The notes under the pieces were generated by a model, which saw nothing but the letters and a program-made list of their open reading frames with translations, had not been told where the DNA came from and searched no databases. The position numbers and the translations under genes were made by a program. From CS1-C013 sp964347265 (GTDB lineage: Archaea > Aenigmatarchaeota > Aenigmatarchaeia > Aenigmatarchaeales > Aenigmatarchaeaceae), in the NCBI GenBank assembly GCA_964347265.1, contig CAYFXV010000014.1, positions 1 to 16,777 on the forward strand: a DNA stretch of 16,777 bases, read 5' to 3'. Below are positions 6,885-13,776 of the stretch, piece by piece. The first letter of the stretch is position 1. Each line of letters starts with the position of its first letter.

Positions 6885-6945
6885 AGAATATATATGTTCA
6901 ATAGTTTCTTATATGTTTTTATTTTTAATTAAACATATATAGAAA
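6885..6945. promoter_or_regulatory. Divergent ppsA/egsA control region with inverted AACATATAT elements
   Basis: The 61-nt gap holds the same nonamer, AACATATAT, exactly 5 nt before each start codon: on the plus strand at 6932-6940 (egsA) and on the minus strand at 6890-6898 (ppsA). The minus strand also carries ACATATAAG (about 6906-6915), a TATA candidate centred about 27 nt before ppsA. The egsA TATA box is weaker (T-rich 6916-6926). The symmetry makes a shared operator plausible; AT-rich coincidence remains possible. Confidence 0.45.
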
Positions 6946-7971
6946 ATGAAACTTCTGGAAGTTGACTTACCCAGAAAAATTATAATCGGGTCTAAAGCTA
7001 TAGAAAAAATAGGGAGTCTTTGTAAAGAACTAGATTTAAAAGGTTCTGTTGCAATCTTTACTGAAGATAATATCTTAAAAAATGTTGGTAAAGAGACTTT
7101 AGAAATCTTAAAAAGTCATGATTATAGTGTTAATGTTAGACTTCTACCTAAAAAGATTGAAATGAAGCACATCACGAACATAAGATCTAATTTTACTATT
7201 GGTTTTGGAGGCGGTAGAATAATTGATGCTGCAAAAATGGCTGCAAAAAAGAGTAACATACCTTTTATTTCTGTTCCAACAGCGATATCACATGATGGAA
7301 TAGCAAGCAATCGTGCTGTTCTGGAAATTTACAGTGCTCCAGCTGTTATGCCAACTGGAATATTAGTTGATTCAGATATTATAATTAAATCTCCTTATCG
7401 TTTAACAGCCTCAGGATTTGGAGACATGGTTTCAAAATTAACAGCAGTAGAAGATTGGGAACTATCGCATCAAGAAACTGGAGAATACATTTCAGAATAT
7501 GCAGCTACCATAAACAGGACTGCAGCAGATTTAGTAATAAGGTCTGCAAGTTCTATAAAAAATCTTGAAAAAAAAGGTTTAGAAAATCTTATTGAGGCTC
7601 TAGTTTTTTCTGGTATTGCAATGGCTATAGCAGGTTCAAGCAGACCTGCATCAGGTTCTGAACACATGTTTTCTCATGCTTTAAAAGAATTATATCCACA
7701 AAAAACAAGTCTTCATGGAGAAGAATGTGCTGTTGGGTCAATTATATGCTCTTATCTTCATAATATGGATTGGCCAAGAATTGTTGAAGCACTGAAAGTC
7801 ATTGGAGCACCGACAAACAACGAAGAATTAAAAATACCTCGAAAAATACTAATAAAAGCTCTTTCTGAAGCAAAAAATATAAGAAAAGATAGATACACAA
7901 TTTTAAATTATAAGGATATAGATGAGAAGAAAGCAGAAATAGCAGCAAAGGAAAGTGGGGTAATAAAATAG
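6946..7971 (+). CDS. egsA: sn-Glycerol-1-phosphate dehydrogenase
   Basis: EgsA reduces dihydroxyacetone phosphate to sn-glycerol-1-phosphate with NAD(P)H. This creates the glycerol backbone stereochemistry that distinguishes archaeal lipids. The 341 residues match the family length. Visible features: the nucleotide-binding glycine motif GFGGGRIIDAAK (86-97), PTAISHDGIAS (111-121), and the zinc ligands of the iron-alcohol-dehydrogenase fold: Asp160 in GFGDM, His240 in SGSEHMFSH and His257 in SLHGEE. No extra domain is fused. It is followed 45 nt downstream by the prenyltransferase that uses its product, so the two genes give the first two committed steps of ether-lipid synthesis. It is divergent from ppsA, which links PEP/triose-phosphate metabolism and lipid supply. 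Confidence 0.97.
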   Translation: MKLLEVDLPRKIIIGSKAIEKIGSLCKELDLKGSVAIFTEDNILKNVGKETLEILKSHDYSVNVRLLPKKIEMKHITNIRSNFTIGFGGGRIIDAAKMAAKKSNIPFISVPTAISHDGIASNRAVLEIYSAPAVMPTGILVDSDIIIKSPYRLTASGFGDMVSKLTAVEDWELSHQETGEYISEYAATINRTAADLVIRSASSIKNLEKKGLENLIEALVFSGIAMAIAGSSRPASGSEHMFSHALKELYPQKTSLHGEECAVGSIICSYLHNMDWPRIVEALKVIGAPTNNEELKIPRKILIKALSEAKNIRKDRYTILNYKDIDEKKAEIAAKESGVIK

Positions 7972-7978
7972 AAAGGAA

Positions 7979-7988
7979 TTTAAATATA
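7979..7988 (+). promoter_or_regulatory. TATA box for the GGGP synthase gene
   Basis: TTTAAATATA lies in the 45-nt gap after egsA, centred about 33 nt before the ATG at 8017, predicting a leader of about 6 nt. GTGAG at 8008-8012, 4 nt before the ATG, could act as a weak ribosome-binding site if transcription begins upstream in egsA. Confidence 0.5.
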
Positions 7989-8016
7989 TCATTAATAATA
8001 AAATTTGTGAGTATTT

Positions 8017-8868
8017 ATGGAAGAATGGAGAAAGTGGAAGCATATTACAAAACTTGATCCTGATAGAAAAATAACCCATGAAATTATAGAAGATATTATA
8101 GAAAGTGGAACTGATGCAATAATGATATCAGGAACACAAAATATTACTAAAGATAATGTTGAAAATCTTCTTGAGATGTTAAAAGAATATGATGTACCCA
8201 AAGTTCTTGAACCTGCTACACCATATGGCTTAGTTTATAAAAATATTGACTGGTTGTTTGTTCCATCTGTTTTTAACACATACTATTCTCACTACATAAA
8301 TGGTCTACACAAAATGTGGATAAAATTGCATAAAGATAAGATAAATTGGGACATAGTTGTTCCTGAAGCTTACATAATTCTCAATCCGAAATGTGCTGCA
8401 GCAAGAGTTTCAAAAGCTCAACAAATGACTCTAGAAGGAACTGTTGCAACAGCTGTTTGCGCTGAGAAATATTTTAACTTCCCTATAATCTATATAGAGT
8501 ATTCTGGAACTTATGGAAACCCTTCTGTTGTTAAAGCTGTAAAAGAAGCATTGACAAAAGCACACCTTTTATACGGTGGTGGAATAAACACAAAAGAAAA
8601 AGCAGAAGAAATGTCCCAGTGGGCAACTATTGTTGTTGGAAATACAATTTATGAGAACGGCACTCATTCGTTTATTGATACAATGCGTGGTCGTTTGGTA
8701 AGAGAATTATCAGAAATACAAGGCAAGCTTGGAAGACTTAAAAGACTAAGAAGAAAGAAAAGAAATGAGAAACCTGTGGAAGAAACTAAGAAAGATGAAA
8801 AAACTAAGAAAAGAACATTTAAACCAAGAATTAGAGTTCCTGGTTTTAGACGTAAAAATCACCAGTAA
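8017..8868 (+). CDS. Geranylgeranylglyceryl phosphate synthase (PcrB/GGGPS family) with basic C-terminal tail
   Basis: This TIM-barrel prenyltransferase forms the first ether bond of archaeal lipids by joining geranylgeranyl diphosphate to sn-glycerol-1-phosphate. Family landmarks: WKHITKLDPDR (7-17) with the metal-binding Asp in DPD, ISGTQN (37-42), the phosphate-binding YIEYSGTYG (159-167), YGGGI (186-190) and VVGNTIYEN (207-214). The core ends at about residue 225. Residues 226-283 are an added tail: a predicted helix (RLVRELSEIQGKLGRLKRL) followed by a Lys/Arg-rich stretch ending RVPGFRRKNHQ. Family members usually end near 230-250 residues, so this tail is unusual and could bind the acidic membrane surface. 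Chain-length specificity cannot be fixed from motifs alone. Context with egsA supports the lipid role. The last 10 nt overlap the convergent transporter gene. Confidence 0.93.
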   Translation: MEEWRKWKHITKLDPDRKITHEIIEDIIESGTDAIMISGTQNITKDNVENLLEMLKEYDVPKVLEPATPYGLVYKNIDWLFVPSVFNTYYSHYINGLHKMWIKLHKDKINWDIVVPEAYIILNPKCAAARVSKAQQMTLEGTVATAVCAEKYFNFPIIYIEYSGTYGNPSVVKAVKEALTKAHLLYGGGINTKEKAEEMSQWATIVVGNTIYENGTHSFIDTMRGRLVRELSEIQGKLGRLKRLRRKKRNEKPVEETKKDEKTKKRTFKPRIRVPGFRRKNHQ

Positions 8869-10187
8869 AGGATAGCAAAAAAGCTGAGAATGAAAGCTCC
8901 TAATAAAGCAAGTATAATTCCTATTTTTATCATGTCCTTTATGTGAATATAGCCTGTAGAATATGCCACTGCATTCGGAGGAGTTCCAATAGGAACTAGG
9001 AAATCAAGAGATACACTTATGCCTGCTATAATTACTAGAATTCTTGTATCAATTCCAAGTGCTGTTGATAATGGTATTATTGCTGGTATTATAAAAGCTG
9101 CTGTTCCTGTGTTACTGCTGAACAAAGTCATAAAAATACAAAACAATGATGTTAAAAACAAAATAACAAACAAAGGATTTCCTATAATCATGTTTTTCAT
9201 GTGTTCTGCTATAATAACATTTAAGCCACTAGCTTCTATTGCTGAACCTAAAGAAAGACCTCCTCCTACTAAAATAAGTATGTCCCAATCAAACTTGCCA
9301 AAATCATCTCTATCAAACATTTTAAAAGTATAGAACAAAACTATAGGAACCAAAGCCACCAAAGCTATAGGAATTTTATGCAATCCGGATGTTAGCCAAA
9401 GAAGAACTGTAACTGAAAAAATTGCTAAGGTTTTTAACTGGTTTTTGTTTAGGGAAATCTTTCTTTTTTTAACATGTAATTCTTTTATTTCTGGTTTGTA
9501 TACTAGGAGCAAAGCGAACCAAGCAATGAATATAAATGGAATAGTAAAGGGAATAGAATGATACATCCAATCAAGAAAAGATATTGTTATATTTTCATCA
9601 GCAAGAAATTTTACAGCCATTGCATTTGGTGTTGTTCCAACAATTGTTCCAAAGCCACCTATGGTTGCTGCAAAAGCCACTCCTAAAACAGCAGCTTTTG
9701 CATAAGATGATTTAAAGGGTTTTAATCCAGTATCTTTTAAAACAACCAACATTATAGGTATCATAACAGCTGAAGTTGCACTGTTGCTCATCCACATTGA
9801 GAGAAAAGCTGTTGCAAGCATCATTCCCAAAAGAAATCTTCTTGGACTTGTTCCTATTTTCATTGTGAAAAAATTAGCTATTATTTCATCTAAACCATAT
9901 TTTTGCAAAGAATATGCTAAAGCAAACCCTCCCATTAGCAAAACAACAACAGGATCAAAAAATGGAAAGAAAACATCTTTAACGTTAAAATCAGCAAAAA
10001 TAGCTAATGATAAGGGTATTAATAAAGATGTTATGTATATTGGTATAACTTCTGTTAGCCATAGCATTCCTATTGTTACTGATATTGAAAGAACAAGATG
10101 AGCTTGATAAGGGATGTTCAAAGGTATTAAGTAAACGCATAATCCAAATAAAACAGACAAAAAAAAATAAACCAATGTTTTTTCCAT
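8859..10187 (-). CDS. DASS/SLC13-family anion (dicarboxylate/sulfate-type) transporter
   Basis: This 442-residue integral membrane protein has about eleven hydrophobic segments and the inverted-repeat signature of the divalent anion:Na+ symporter family. The first half has MSNSATSAVMIP (133-144) and GTTPNAMA (184-191). The second half has SSNTGTAAFIIP (357-368) and GTPPNAVAYS (401-410). The paired SN(S/T) hairpin motifs are the known carboxylate- and sodium-binding sites; the first is SNS rather than SNT. Substrates in the family include succinate, malate, citrate and sulfate, and no residue here lets me choose. It follows the DUF460 gene by 26 nt on the same strand, but a TATA box over the DUF460 stop codon suggests its own promoter. 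Confidence 0.93.
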   Translation of the reverse strand: MEKTLVYFFLSVLFGLCVYLIPLNIPYQAHLVLSISVTIGMLWLTEVIPIYITSLLIPLSLAIFADFNVKDVFFPFFDPVVVLLMGGFALAYSLQKYGLDEIIANFFTMKIGTSPRRFLLGMMLATAFLSMWMSNSATSAVMIPIMLVVLKDTGLKPFKSSYAKAAVLGVAFAATIGGFGTIVGTTPNAMAVKFLADENITISFLDWMYHSIPFTIPFIFIAWFALLLVYKPEIKELHVKKRKISLNKNQLKTLAIFSVTVLLWLTSGLHKIPIALVALVPIVLFYTFKMFDRDDFGKFDWDILILVGGGLSLGSAIEASGLNVIIAEHMKNMIIGNPLFVILFLTSLFCIFMTLFSSNTGTAAFIIPAIIPLSTALGIDTRILVIIAGISVSLDFLVPIGTPPNAVAYSTGYIHIKDMIKIGIILALLGAFILSFFAILYW

Positions 10188-10207
10188 AATAAAATATTAG
10201 AAAGTTG

Positions 10208-10217
10208 TATATATTAT
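10208..10217 (-). promoter_or_regulatory. TATA box for the transporter, overlapping the DUF460 stop codon
   Basis: The minus strand reads ATAATATATA, centred about 25 nt upstream of the transporter ATG at 10187 and covering the TAA stop of the preceding gene (10214-10216). This is the same layout as at dph2/rpoL. Confidence 0.55.
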
Positions 10218-11395
10218 CTTCTTCTATAATTTTCCAACCATTTCAAGAAAGTATTTCTTTCTATTTTTCTTATTTCATTTTCAATTTCTTGTGGAGAAAC
10301 AGCAGCATAGTAATTTCTAGTTTCTGGTTTAATCGTATCAACAACAATTATTCTAGACGTCCTTAGAATATCTCTTATCTCCTTATCAGTTTCCCCTATA
10401 ACTACCTTAGGTTTTATAGAAGCTAAAACCCGTGCAGCTATTTTTGAAAATTTAAAATTCTGAATCCAAACAGCTTTGTTTGTGATATCAAATTCTCTGT
10501 TAGCATTAATTATTTCCTCTTTAGTAAAATCAGAAATTACTATCACAGGCAACAAACCTTCATTTTTTATGTCTCTTAATTCTTGTTCCCTTTCCAATTT
10601 TTCCTCATAAGCTTTTCTAATGCTCTTTCCTTTAACTAACTCAAATTTTAATTGTCTTATAAGAATATCTCTTGATCTTATTTCTTTTTCTTTTAAAACT
10701 TTTTTTCTAGCTTCCTCAGTCTTTTTCATTTGTTCTTCTAAATATTCTTGTTTTTGGATTTCAAGTTTTTTAACTCTTGTTTCAAGTTTTTCTGTATATA
10801 CTTTTAATATTTCATACCTGTTTTTCTCTTCTCTCAATTTTTTCTCTAATTCTTTTGCTTTTTCTTTCCAATCTAATTCAACTTCTTTTAAAACAACTTT
10901 TTCTTTTATTTCTTTTTTCTTAGGTTTTATTTTTTCTATTGCCTCAGCAATGTTTTTTGCTTGTTTTTTTACAATCATTTCCTTTACTATATCACTGTGT
11001 TGTTTCAAACCCAAAGCTTCTAAGTTTCTATCTATTGTGTTAAACTGAGAGGCATGCAACTTAAAAGCAAAAAGGGAAGCAGCCAAAGCATCCCTCTCAT
11101 GAGTATCTTTCATAGAAATATTCACAATTCTTTCTTTTTCTTCAATTGTTAAATCATGGTCTGGACGAAATACTTTTGCATTAAAAGAAGATGCTATTTT
11201 TTTAATTTTACTTGGAACTTTTTGCTTATCTGTAGCAATTATTAGGGGTCTACCAAAAACCATTATTCTTTTAATTATGTTAGATGTTGAAAAATGTTTT
11301 CTACTCTTCAAATACAAGAGATTCTTTTTAAGATCATGAATTGACAGCCCTGTGGTCGTTCCTACATCTAAGCCAACTATTAGAGGCTTTTTCAT
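10214..11395 (-). CDS. DUF460 (COG2433-type) RuvC/YqgF-like RNase H-fold protein with long coiled coil
   Basis: The N-terminal 115 residues match the archaeal DUF460 family, a predicted nuclease of RNase H fold. VGLDVGTTTGLSIHD carries Asp10, PLIIATDKQKVP carries Asp56, and THERDALAASLFAF carries Glu100/Asp102. These are the positions expected for a metal-binding acidic set. Residues about 150-278 are a charged Lys/Glu heptad-like region predicted to be a long coiled coil. A globular C-terminal domain (about 280-393) begins LLPVIVISDF and includes KPKVVIGETD and SRIIVVDTIKPE. With 393 residues this is much shorter than many family members, which I recall at about 600 or more, so the domain set may be reduced. 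Activity is not established for the family as far as I know. It is divergent from the P-loop ATPase gene with a 37-nt gap. Confidence 0.85.
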   Translation of the reverse strand: MKKPLIVGLDVGTTTGLSIHDLKKNLLYLKSRKHFSTSNIIKRIMVFGRPLIIATDKQKVPSKIKKIASSFNAKVFRPDHDLTIEEKERIVNISMKDTHERDALAASLFAFKLHASQFNTIDRNLEALGLKQHSDIVKEMIVKKQAKNIAEAIEKIKPKKKEIKEKVVLKEVELDWKEKAKELEKKLREEKNRYEILKVYTEKLETRVKKLEIQKQEYLEEQMKKTEEARKKVLKEKEIRSRDILIRQLKFELVKGKSIRKAYEEKLEREQELRDIKNEGLLPVIVISDFTKEEIINANREFDITNKAVWIQNFKFSKIAARVLASIKPKVVIGETDKEIRDILRTSRIIVVDTIKPETRNYYAAVSPQEIENEIRKIERNTFLKWLENYRRR

Positions 11396-11432
11396 AAAAA
11401 TATTTATGAATTTAAAGTGAAATACTTATCAT
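11396..11432. promoter_or_regulatory. 37-nt divergent promoter, DUF460 (-) and P-loop ATPase (+)
   Basis: The two start codons are only 37 nt apart. The plus strand has TATTTATGAA at 11401-11410, centred 27 nt before the ATG at 11433. The minus-strand box is less clear (ATAAGTATTTC around 11417-11427, about 26 nt before 11395). The two core promoters must share DNA. Confidence 0.4.
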
Positions 11433-11954
11433 ATGGGAGATCTCAAATGGTATGTGATAACTGGAACTCCTAGCTCAGGCAAAACAACAATAATCTCCAG
11501 GTTATCAGAAATGGGTTTTCAAACTTGTTCTGAAGCAGCAAGATTTTTGATAGATGAGGAAATCTCAAAAGGTAAAACCTTAGAAGAAATTAGAATAAAT
11601 GAAATAGAATTTCAAAGAAAAACATTAGAACTGAAAATAAAATCAGAAGATAAACTGCCTAAAGATAAAATAGTTTTTATTGACAGGGGAATACCTGATA
11701 GCATTGCCTATTTTCAATTTTATGGACAAGATGTTCAAGAAGTTTTAAAATTTTGTCATAAAAGATATAAAAAAATATTTTTCTTAGAAGCATTACCCTT
11801 TGAAAAAGACTATGCTAGGATAGAAGATGAGAAAACAGCAAGAAAATTAAGTGAATTACTTAAAAAAACTTATTTAGATTTGGGATACGAAGTTATAAGT
11901 GTTCCAAATATGTCAATAAAAGAGAGAATAAATTTTATTTTGTCAAATCTATGA
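11433..11954 (+). CDS. P-loop ATPase/kinase-like protein (AAA_28 family)
   Basis: This 173-residue protein is a single P-loop domain. Walker A is GTPSSGKTT (11-19). IVFIDRGIPDSIAYF (80-94) contains a Walker B-like Asp84 and the DRGxPD motif typical of AAA_28 predicted ATPases, which resemble thymidylate and NadR-type nucleotide kinases. GFQTCSEAARFLIDEE (28-43) fits the family's conserved helix after the first strand. Arg118 and Arg126, around DYARIEDEKTAR, could serve as lid residues. These features suggest a small-molecule or nucleotide kinase, but the substrate is unknown. The protein is complete and compact, without a partner domain. Its gene overlaps the convergent XPF nuclease gene by 6 nt and is divergent from DUF460. 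Confidence 0.8.
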   Translation: MGDLKWYVITGTPSSGKTTIISRLSEMGFQTCSEAARFLIDEEISKGKTLEEIRINEIEFQRKTLELKIKSEDKLPKDKIVFIDRGIPDSIAYFQFYGQDVQEVLKFCHKRYKKIFFLEALPFEKDYARIEDEKTARKLSELLKKTYLDLGYEVISVPNMSIKERINFILSNL

Positions 11955-12590
11955 GTATTTCTTTTCTAAAACTTTCTTAATTTTCTTAGCAATTCCTTTT
12001 CCTATACCTTTCACTTTTCTTAATTCTTCTTCTGTTGCATTAAAAACATTATTAGGAGATTTGAAATGCTTTAGCAATGCTTTAGCTCTTATAACAGAGA
12101 CATCTGGCAAACTAGAAACTAAATAGTTTTGCATTTCTTCTATTGTTTTAGGGACCTTTTTGTTTCTTAAAACAATCTCTCTTTTCTCTAGAAGTTGTTC
12201 TCTTCTAGCAATCCAGTAAATTACACCAGCAGTATCAGCTATGTCTCTTGTCCAGATTATTGGAATTGACATATCAACAGATATTGCTGCCAAAGCTCCT
12301 CTAATTATATTGGGTTGTAGGATTCCATACAAAGATTCTTCTCCTTCTATTATTAGAATTGGTTTTTCAAAATTTTCTTTCATTGAGTTTAGCTGCTTAA
12401 AGAGCCTTTTATCAGTTATGCTCTGAACAAAATCATTTACAAGCTTTCTCTCTATAACAACTCTGTCAGAAACAACAAAATCACCATAAAGCAAAATCTT
12501 CTTTTGAATATCACATTCATATTGCTTGAAGTATTCTATTATTCCGCTGTTGTTTTCTCTTGTATCAACAAAAATGAGAACTCTATTCAT
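11949..12590 (-). CDS. XPF/MUS81-type (ERCC4) structure-specific endonuclease, helicase-less
   Basis: XPF-family nucleases cut branched DNA (3' flaps, forks) in repair and replication restart. Residues 4-135 form the ERCC4 nuclease domain: Asp9 in FVDTRE, GDFVVSDRVVIERKLVNDF (36-54) with the signature ERKxxxD (47-53), and IIEGEE (80-85). Two helix-hairpin-helix motifs follow: SLPDVSVIRAKALLKHF (160-176) and VKGIGKGIAKKI (193-204). The N-terminal helicase of euryarchaeal Hef is absent, giving the 213-residue short form known from Crenarchaeota, which works with the PCNA clamp. No C-terminal PCNA-interacting box (Qxx[LI]xxFF type) is visible; the protein ends KKVLEKKYS. A TATA box 26 nt upstream of the ATG suggests a leaderless mRNA. 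Confidence 0.94.
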   Translation of the reverse strand: MNRVLIFVDTRENNSGIIEYFKQYECDIQKKILLYGDFVVSDRVVIERKLVNDFVQSITDKRLFKQLNSMKENFEKPILIIEGEESLYGILQPNIIRGALAAISVDMSIPIIWTRDIADTAGVIYWIARREQLLEKREIVLRNKKVPKTIEEMQNYLVSSLPDVSVIRAKALLKHFKSPNNVFNATEEELRKVKGIGKGIAKKIKKVLEKKYS

Positions 12591-12613
12591 CAGTTATATT
12601 TAGTTTTCTAAAA

Positions 12614-12665
12614 GTTATAAATTTAAATAGTGATTTTTCTGTAATGGTGCAAATGGTTTAAATTT
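12614..12665. promoter_or_regulatory. Divergent promoters, XPF nuclease (-) and purC (+)
   Basis: The minus strand reads ATTTATAAC around 12614-12622, about 27 nt before the XPF ATG at 12590. The plus strand reads TTTAAATTT at 12657-12665, about 25 nt before the purC ATG at 12685. A second TTTAAAT (about 12622-12628) lies between them. The layout fits two leaderless transcripts. Confidence 0.5.
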
Positions 12666-12684
12666 TTAATTTTTCTAATAATCT

Positions 12685-12912
12685 ATGAATAAAATGGGTA
12701 GTGTAAAAGACGTATCAATAATAATACCTGCTTATGAAAATCAACCAGGTTTAGGAGATTTTGTTTTTTCTGACTGGTTCAGTATTTTTGACTGGGGAAA
12801 AATGCCAAATTACATAGTAAATAAAGGGCGTTCTCTTGCTGTTATGGCTGCTTATAATTTTGAAAAATTAGAAGATATGAATATAAGAACACACTATATT
12901 TCTCTGACTTAA
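12685..12912 (+). CDS. purC: PurC (SAICAR synthetase), N-terminal fragment before a frameshift
   Basis: This 75-residue frame carries the N-terminal part of the archaeal form of phosphoribosylaminoimidazole-succinocarboxamide synthase, which condenses CAIR with aspartate using ATP in purine synthesis. Recognisable segments are GSVKDVSIIIPAYEN (5-19), FVFSDWFSIFDWGKMPNYI (26-44), NKGRSLAVMAAYNFEKLE (46-63) and IRTHY (67-71). The frame then ends within four codons at TAA, where homologues continue for more than 200 residues. The rest is encoded in another frame at 12939-13772. Homologues begin near MGSVKD, so ATG at 12694 is an alternative start; ATG at 12685 suits the TATA spacing. The fragment lacks the remainder of the fold and is not expected to work alone. 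Confidence 0.88.
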   Translation: MNKMGSVKDVSIIIPAYENQPGLGDFVFSDWFSIFDWGKMPNYIVNKGRSLAVMAAYNFEKLEDMNIRTHYISLT

Positions 12913-12938
12913 AAGAAGGAAGTGGTGGCTCTAGTAGA

Positions 12939-13772
12939 ATGGAAGTTGAGATGGCTGTTGTATACCATCCTATTGCAAGACGATTCATAGAAGGAGAATT
13001 CCCTAATGAAATAGCAAGAGAAGAGCATGATTATTCTTTTTTCGAAAATAATAGAGGAAAATTAAATAATTACTTAGTTCCACTTGAAGTAATATTCCGA
13101 AATGGGTTGCCTCTAGGAAGTTCAGTATTCAAAAAAATAGCAAGAGCTAAGAAAGAAGAAAATCCTAAAAACAGAGAGCATGAATTGCAGAAAATACTTC
13201 AAAGATTAGGATTAACGGAAGAACCAAAACCAGGAGACATGCTCCCAGAGTCTGCAATTAGTTATACAACGAAGCTTGAACCTGGCGATAGAAACTTAAA
13301 TCCAATAGAAGCATATAAAATCTCAGGATTAGAACGAGCTGATTTTACAGAATTGCGTAGTTTAGTTCTAAAGGTAAATGATGTTATAACAGAGCGAGCA
13401 CAAAAAACAGGATTTGTTCATTGGGATGGAAAAGTTGAATTTGTGTATAACAAAGGTTTAGTTGTTGCTGATGTTATAGGAACTTTCGATGAAAACAGAT
13501 TTGGATTTAGAGGTGAACAAGTAAGCAAGGAAGTGTTAAGACAATGGTACGAGAAAAATCAGCCAGAATTTCGAACTGCTTGTGATGAATGGAAAAAAAC
13601 AGGAGAAGGATGGCAAGAGAGATGTCCTGTGAAACCAAGAAAATTAGATCGCGAATTTAATTCATTGGTTTCTCAAATGTACATGGCAGGATGTAATCAA
13701 TATGTTGGAAGAAACATATTCGATGTCCCACCATTAGAAGAAGTGATGGATTCTATTAGAGCTCATAGGTGA
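12939..13772 (+). CDS. purC: PurC (SAICAR synthetase), C-terminal part after the frameshift
   Basis: This frame continues PurC. Key segments are NNYLVPLEVIFRNGLPLGSS (SAICAR synthetase signature 1), TTKLEPGDRNL, VITERAQKTGFVHWDGKVEF (signature 2 region with DGK.EF), VVADVIGTFDENRFG, and GEQVSKEVLRQWYEKNQPEF. The frame is open upstream to 12864, and its reading through 12903-12938 (SDLKEGSGGSSR) joins smoothly to the N-terminal fragment ending IRTHYI. Adding a single T to the TTT run at 12899-12901 would fuse both parts into one uninterrupted protein of about 360 residues. ATG at 12939 aligns with an internal Met of homologues, so it is a formal start only, although GGTGG lies 10 nt before it. 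The stop overlaps the purB ribosome-binding site, so expression of purB is tied to this reading frame. Confidence 0.88.
   Translation: MEVEMAVVYHPIARRFIEGEFPNEIAREEHDYSFFENNRGKLNNYLVPLEVIFRNGLPLGSSVFKKIARAKKEENPKNREHELQKILQRLGLTEEPKPGDMLPESAISYTTKLEPGDRNLNPIEAYKISGLERADFTELRSLVLKVNDVITERAQKTGFVHWDGKVEFVYNKGLVVADVIGTFDENRFGFRGEQVSKEVLRQWYEKNQPEFRTACDEWKKTGEGWQERCPVKPRKLDREFNSLVSQMYMAGCNQYVGRNIFDVPPLEEVMDSIRAHR
13767..13772 (+). promoter_or_regulatory. Shine-Dalgarno AGGTGA before purB, overlapping the purC stop
   Basis: AGGTGA ends in the TGA stop of purC and stands 4 nt before the GTG start of purB at 13777. It decides the start and indicates translational coupling of the two purine genes. 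It is one of the clearest SD sites in the window. Confidence 0.75.
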
Positions 13773-13776
13773 ATTC

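Noticed and set aside
10620..11048. 142-codon plus-strand ORF
   Set aside because: Phe/Ser-rich antisense of the Lys/Glu coiled coil in the DUF460 gene, with no motif or promoter.
12897..12915. Programmed -1 ribosomal frameshift in purC
   Set aside because: No X-XXY-YYZ slippery heptamer stands in frame before the stop, and no stable downstream stem is evident; a missing T explains the data more simply.
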